Source: Marinagarivorans sp. UBA5868 (lineage in GTDB: Bacteria; Pseudomonadota; Gammaproteobacteria; Pseudomonadales; Cellvibrionaceae). Taken from it: a stretch of DNA of 7,665 nucleotides. Positions within the stretch are counted from its first letter, which is position 1. Every line of letters begins with the position of its first letter. A program made the translations under genes and the position numbers. The stretch lies in the NCBI GenBank assembly GCA_002432095.1, contig DJFQ01000111.1, positions 6,817 to 14,481 of the forward strand, written 5' to 3'. Positions 4,439 to 7,665 of this stretch are shown piece after piece. Below the pieces are notes generated by a model. It saw nothing but the letters and a program-made list of their open reading frames with translations, made no database searches and had not been told where the DNA came from.

Positions 4439-5803
4439 ATGCGTTACAAATCGCAGTCAGTGGCATATTGGTATTTCGCGGTTGCAATGGTGTTGTTCGG
4501 CTTACAATTGGTATTTGGTCTTTTATCCGCGTCGAAATATTTAGGGCCAGATCCGCTGCTCTATATTTTGCCTTTTGACGTAACAAAAGTAATTCATACC
4601 AATTTGCTGATTGTTTGGGTTTTGACCGGATTCATGGGGGCCACCTACTGGATGGTCCCGGATGAATCGCGAACAGAACTCCATAGTGTAAAGCTCGCCT
4701 ATATTCAGTTGGTTCTTTGGGTGCTGATGGGCGTGAGCGCGATTATTGGCTATCTCTTTCGCTTTGGAACAGGGAATAAGCTTCTGGAGCAGCCCTTGCC
4801 CCACAAAATCGTCATTGTAATTTGCATGCTGATCTTCCTTTACAACATTGGCATGACGATAAAAAAAGCGGGTCGCTTTACAACGACTGAAGGCGTGTTG
4901 ATGATCGGTCTGGTGACCTCCGCACTGTTGTTTTTTCCAGCCTTACTGCATTACGAAAATTACACGGTCTCGATATTTTATCGCTGGTGGACCATCCATC
5001 TGTGGGTGGAAGGTGTGTGGATGATGATTATGGGTGCCTTCCTTGCCTACCTGCTTATCCGGCTTTCCGGTGCCGATAGGGAAGTAATGGAGAAATGGTT
5101 ATACGTTATCGTGGGGCTGGTTTTTATCGCAGGTATTTTAGGCACAGCGCATCACTACTATTGGGTGGGTGTTCCGACCTATTGGTTGCCAATAGGCGGT
5201 TTATTCAGCGCTCTCGAACCAGCCGCGCTGGTGGGCATGGCCATGTATGCCTACAGCGCTATCCGCCGAGCGGGGATGTCACACCCCAATAAGCTCGCCC
5301 TGCACTGGACAATCGGTAGCGCTTTATTTTCATTATTCGGGGCCGGCCTGTTAGGCTTGGCACACACATGGCCGAGCGTAAATAAATGGACACACGGAAC
5401 ATTAATCACCGCTATGCACGGTCATGCTGCCTTTTACGGTGCATATGCAATGATTGTTTTGGCAATGATCACTTATGCACTACCGTCACTCACCCGTGGA
5501 AGGCCCGAAGAGGGCAATAGCCTTGGTTATTGGGCATTCTGGTTGCAAATTGCGGGCATGTTCGGCATGACGCTTTCGTTTGCAACTGCTGGCATTGGAC
5601 AGGTGTACCTCGAACGCATCATGGGAATGGGATACCTGGATGCACAGCTCAAAATTCAGGTGCATTTTCTGATGTTAATTGCCACTGCCTCTCTGTTTAC
5701 GGTAGGTGTTGCGCTCTTTATTTATGACTTCTTCCGTCATGCACCTGCGTTCATTGTCGATAATCAGGAGGAAACATCTGCGGTAGCAAGAGCGTCTGTA
5801 TGA
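4439..5803 (+). CDS. norB: Nitric oxide reductase catalytic subunit NorB (cNOR)
   Basis: Integral membrane haem-copper-superfamily enzyme that joins two NO to N2O using electrons from NorC. It has 454 residues and about 12 hydrophobic helices, close to the 466 of Pseudomonas NorB. The metal ligands are all present: haem b His53 (VIHTNLL) and His329, haem b3 His327 (AMHGHAAFYGAYAM), and FeB His187 (IHLWVEG), His238-His239 (TAHHYYW) and Glu191. The conserved Glu260 (SALEP) is kept. Glu117 (LLEQP) is a candidate for the calcium site shared with NorC. There is no N-terminal quinol-oxidase-type extension, so this is cNOR, not qNOR. One oddity: the residue four after the FeB Glu is Met195, where cNORs usually have Glu (EGVWE; here EGVWM). 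The stop codon overlaps the norQ start (ATGA). Confidence 0.97.
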   Translation: MRYKSQSVAYWYFAVAMVLFGLQLVFGLLSASKYLGPDPLLYILPFDVTKVIHTNLLIVWVLTGFMGATYWMVPDESRTELHSVKLAYIQLVLWVLMGVSAIIGYLFRFGTGNKLLEQPLPHKIVIVICMLIFLYNIGMTIKKAGRFTTTEGVLMIGLVTSALLFFPALLHYENYTVSIFYRWWTIHLWVEGVWMMIMGAFLAYLLIRLSGADREVMEKWLYVIVGLVFIAGILGTAHHYYWVGVPTYWLPIGGLFSALEPAALVGMAMYAYSAIRRAGMSHPNKLALHWTIGSALFSLFGAGLLGLAHTWPSVNKWTHGTLITAMHGHAAFYGAYAMIVLAMITYALPSLTRGRPEEGNSLGYWAFWLQIAGMFGMTLSFATAGIGQVYLERIMGMGYLDAQLKIQVHFLMLIATASLFTVGVALFIYDFFRHAPAFIVDNQEETSAVARASV

Positions 5804-6615
5804 CACAGCCCGAAATATTTTCGACGATGAACACGGAGCCGCACCAGCCATTTTATTTTGCAACCGGCGATGAAGTGGCCATCTTCGAAAAGTGCCACCA
5901 CCAGAATCTAGCAGTGATGCTCAAGGGTCCGACCGGCTGTGGGAAGACCCGTTTTGTAGAATATATGGCGTGGCGGCTAAAGCGCCCGCTGATTACGGTC
6001 GCGTGCCACGATGATCTGGCAGCAAGCGACCTCATCGGCCGATATCTTATTCGCCACGACAACACCGTTTGGCAAGACGGCCCTCTAACCCGTGCCGTGC
6101 GCGAAGGCGCGATATGTTATTTGGACGAGGTTGTGGAAGCGCGTCAGGATACGATCGTGGTATTGCATTCGCTCACTGATTATCGGCGCCTGTTGCCGAT
6201 CGATAAAACGGGGGAAAAGCTTGTCGCTGCGCCCGGCTTTCAATTAGTGATCTCCTATAATCCTGGCTATCAACGCATGCTGAAGGATTTAAAACCGAGC
6301 ACCAGGCAACGGTTTGTGGCGCTCGAGTTTGATTTCCCAAGTGCTGACGCCGAAGCTCAGATCGTGGCTCAGGAAAGCGGGGTCGATCATGCCACGGCTC
6401 ATGCACTGGTTTCACTCGCGCAACGACTTCGCTCGCTGCGCGACCGAGGATTGGCTGAAATCCCAAGCACTCGATTGCTCGTTGCCGCAGCGTCGTTGTT
6501 TCGCAGCGGCATCGATATACGCACCGCGTGCTGCGCAGCAATCGTTGCGCCTTTGTCGGACGATGAGTCGCTGGTTGGCGCAATGAAAGATCTGGTCGAC
6601 GTGACATTCCCATAG
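5800..6615 (+). CDS. norQ: NorQ, MoxR-type AAA+ ATPase for NOR activation
   Basis: Cytoplasmic AAA+ ATPase of the MoxR/CbbQ/NirQ family, 271 residues. It works with NorD to make NorB active, probably by driving insertion of the FeB iron. Walker A is GPTGCGKT at residues 43-50, Walker B CYLDE at 106-110, sensor 1 Asn154 (ISYNPG), and arginine-finger candidates Arg169 and Arg171 (STRQRF). The ATG at 5800 overlaps the norB stop as ATGA, indicating translational coupling. The only strong ribosome binding site nearby (AGGAGG, 5766-5771) is 28 bases upstream inside norB. A second in-frame ATG at 5827 (MNTEPHQPFYF) has a poor site and is less likely, though the conserved part of the protein begins only after it. 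Confidence 0.94.
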   Translation: MTQPEIFSTMNTEPHQPFYFATGDEVAIFEKCHHQNLAVMLKGPTGCGKTRFVEYMAWRLKRPLITVACHDDLAASDLIGRYLIRHDNTVWQDGPLTRAVREGAICYLDEVVEARQDTIVVLHSLTDYRRLLPIDKTGEKLVAAPGFQLVISYNPGYQRMLKDLKPSTRQRFVALEFDFPSADAEAQIVAQESGVDHATAHALVSLAQRLRSLRDRGLAEIPSTRLLVAAASLFRSGIDIRTACCAAIVAPLSDDESLVGAMKDLVDVTFP

Positions 6616-6640
6616 CTGAATTTAGAACGCTCATACTCGC

Positions 6641-7665
6641 ATGGCGGAAGCAGAAGATGTATTAACCGACGTAGCGCGTCACGCTACCGTATTTGCGCAG
6701 AATCTCTGGCGAAAGTATCACCCGAGTACTGCAGCCTCTCGTTCCGTCAGCTTGATGACAGCCGCCCCACGGCTTGATTTTCTGATTACATCCGTTTTTA
6801 ACAGATCCTATTCATTTCGGAATGCACAGACTCCAGCGCGTCCAACATTGCTCGCCACCGCATTGCGCCACAGTCAATCCCCATATTCCAGCAAACCGAT
6901 CCCTGCTACCGATAACAATTCGATCTGGTTACCGGCTGATATCGAAATTGAGGATCCGTCGCATGCCCTGGAGATTTACCGTGTCATGGCACTGCAGCAA
7001 GCCATGCGCGCTCAGCGGGGCAGCGCGGAATTTATATCTCGAATAAACAATCCCTTGTGGCACGATCTTTTTTTATTGCTGGAAGCACACACCGCAAATC
7101 AGGATCTTCTTGAAATGCTGCCTGGACTGCAGCGGTCGTGTACAAATTTCCGCGCTATGGCTCTCCAGCGGCGACCGCCGCTGTCTGCCTTTTCGACTGA
7201 AAGAAAACGCGTAGAAATTCTTTATCATGAGCTGCTCAGTAACTCTGAACAGCTGCCGAGATCCGCAACGGCATATGACTCCTTTGTCCGGTCAGAAAAA
7301 TTATCCACCGAGATGATTGGAGGTAACGGCAAATTTTCCCTGCGCGTTTGGAGCAGTGAACCGCTTTTGAAAGACTTGTGGATAGGCGAATTGCGCGTGC
7401 CTGCAGTCCAATTATCGGGGGAAGAAATCGTTGGCGAAGATTCTTCTGATAAACCAGCGCGCAGTACACATTTGTCGCGTCGTCCCGAAGTGCGTAACGC
7501 TACTGAGGGAGAAGATAAACAGGAGAAGTCATCGGCGTGGATGGTGCAGGGTGATGAATCTCATCCTCATGCCGAAGATCCGCTGGGTTTGCAGCGACCC
7601 GTTGATCGCGATGATGACATCGAAGCAACAGAATTTGGCGACATGGTCTCCGACCTCGCACAAGC
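6641..7665 (+). CDS. norD: NorD, NOR activation protein, N-terminal part (runs off right edge)
   Basis: Partner of NorQ in NOR maturation. Known NorD proteins are about 600-650 residues with a C-terminal von Willebrand A domain holding a metal-binding MIDAS site. That domain lies beyond the window. The frame is open from ATG 6641 to the edge, giving 341 complete codons. The N-terminal half is helical and poorly conserved. The recognisable section is the acidic linker: SRRPEVRNATEGEDK at about residues 279-293, WMVQGDE near 300, and EDPLGLQRPVDRDDD near 313-327, all typical of NorD just before the vWA domain. The start lies 25 bases after the norQ stop. An in-frame TAG (6623-6625) excludes longer starts. 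No clear Shine-Dalgarno site precedes the ATG, so translation may depend on coupling to norQ. Confidence 0.9.
   Translation, partial: MAEAEDVLTDVARHATVFAQNLWRKYHPSTAASRSVSLMTAAPRLDFLITSVFNRSYSFRNAQTPARPTLLATALRHSQSPYSSKPIPATDNNSIWLPADIEIEDPSHALEIYRVMALQQAMRAQRGSAEFISRINNPLWHDLFLLLEAHTANQDLLEMLPGLQRSCTNFRAMALQRRPPLSAFSTERKRVEILYHELLSNSEQLPRSATAYDSFVRSEKLSTEMIGGNGKFSLRVWSSEPLLKDLWIGELRVPAVQLSGEEIVGEDSSDKPARSTHLSRRPEVRNATEGEDKQEKSSAWMVQGDESHPHAEDPLGLQRPVDRDDDIEATEFGDMVSDLAQ

Noticed and set aside
6173..6634. Minus-strand open frame of 153 codons
   Set aside because: It lies opposite norQ, which has full AAA+ motifs. The minus product is Arg/Ser-rich with no known features.
1..7665. CRISPR array, insertion sequence, tRNA or rRNA
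   Set aside because: No spaced direct repeats, transposase-like frames, terminal inverted repeats or RNA-gene folds were recognised on either strand.

Overview
This window is a denitrification locus from a Gram-negative bacterium, most likely a proteobacterium. The evidence is Sec-exported periplasmic copper and haem proteins, a cytochrome-c type nitric oxide reductase (cNOR) with its norQ/norD assembly genes, and an azurin with Pseudomonas-like spacing of its ligands. By eye, base composition is near 50% GC. Gammaproteobacteria seems the likeliest class, but the sequence alone does not settle genus or class.

Layout: (1) Bases 1-209, minus strand, hold the start of a chromate transporter (chrA) that runs off the left edge. 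(2) Bases 210-985 hold no intact gene. They contain a decayed 1-Cys peroxiredoxin fragment (about 525-668) with an in-frame stop. (3) Everything from 986 onward is on the plus strand: azurin (986-1435), a 303-base gap with several inverted repeats, and a copper nitrite reductase nirK (1739-3115). A second gap with a possible promoter and operator follows. After it come a 41-residue one-helix membrane protein (3364-3489), norC (3501-4352), norB (4439-5803), norQ (5800-6615, overlapping norB by 4 bases) and the first 341 codons of norD (6641 to the right edge).

Together the genes encode nitrite -> NO -> N2O. Azurin is a likely periplasmic electron donor to NirK and possibly to NorC. NirK makes NO, NorCB reduces it to N2O, and NorQ/NorD form a MoxR-AAA+/von Willebrand pair thought to insert the non-haem iron FeB into NorB.

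The unusual point is that both reductases carry an extra electron-transfer module. NirK has an additional N-terminal cupredoxin domain with a complete type 1 copper ligand set. NorC is about twice the usual length, with a second c-type haem domain fused to its C-terminus. NorB also has Met where cNORs normally have a second Glu, four residues after the FeB-ligand Glu. A tiny membrane protein sits at the head of the nor operon, where an extra NOR subunit could be encoded. These four points are the most promising leads. The full N2O reductase (nos), norE/norF, and regulators such as dnr, nnrR or norR are not in the window.
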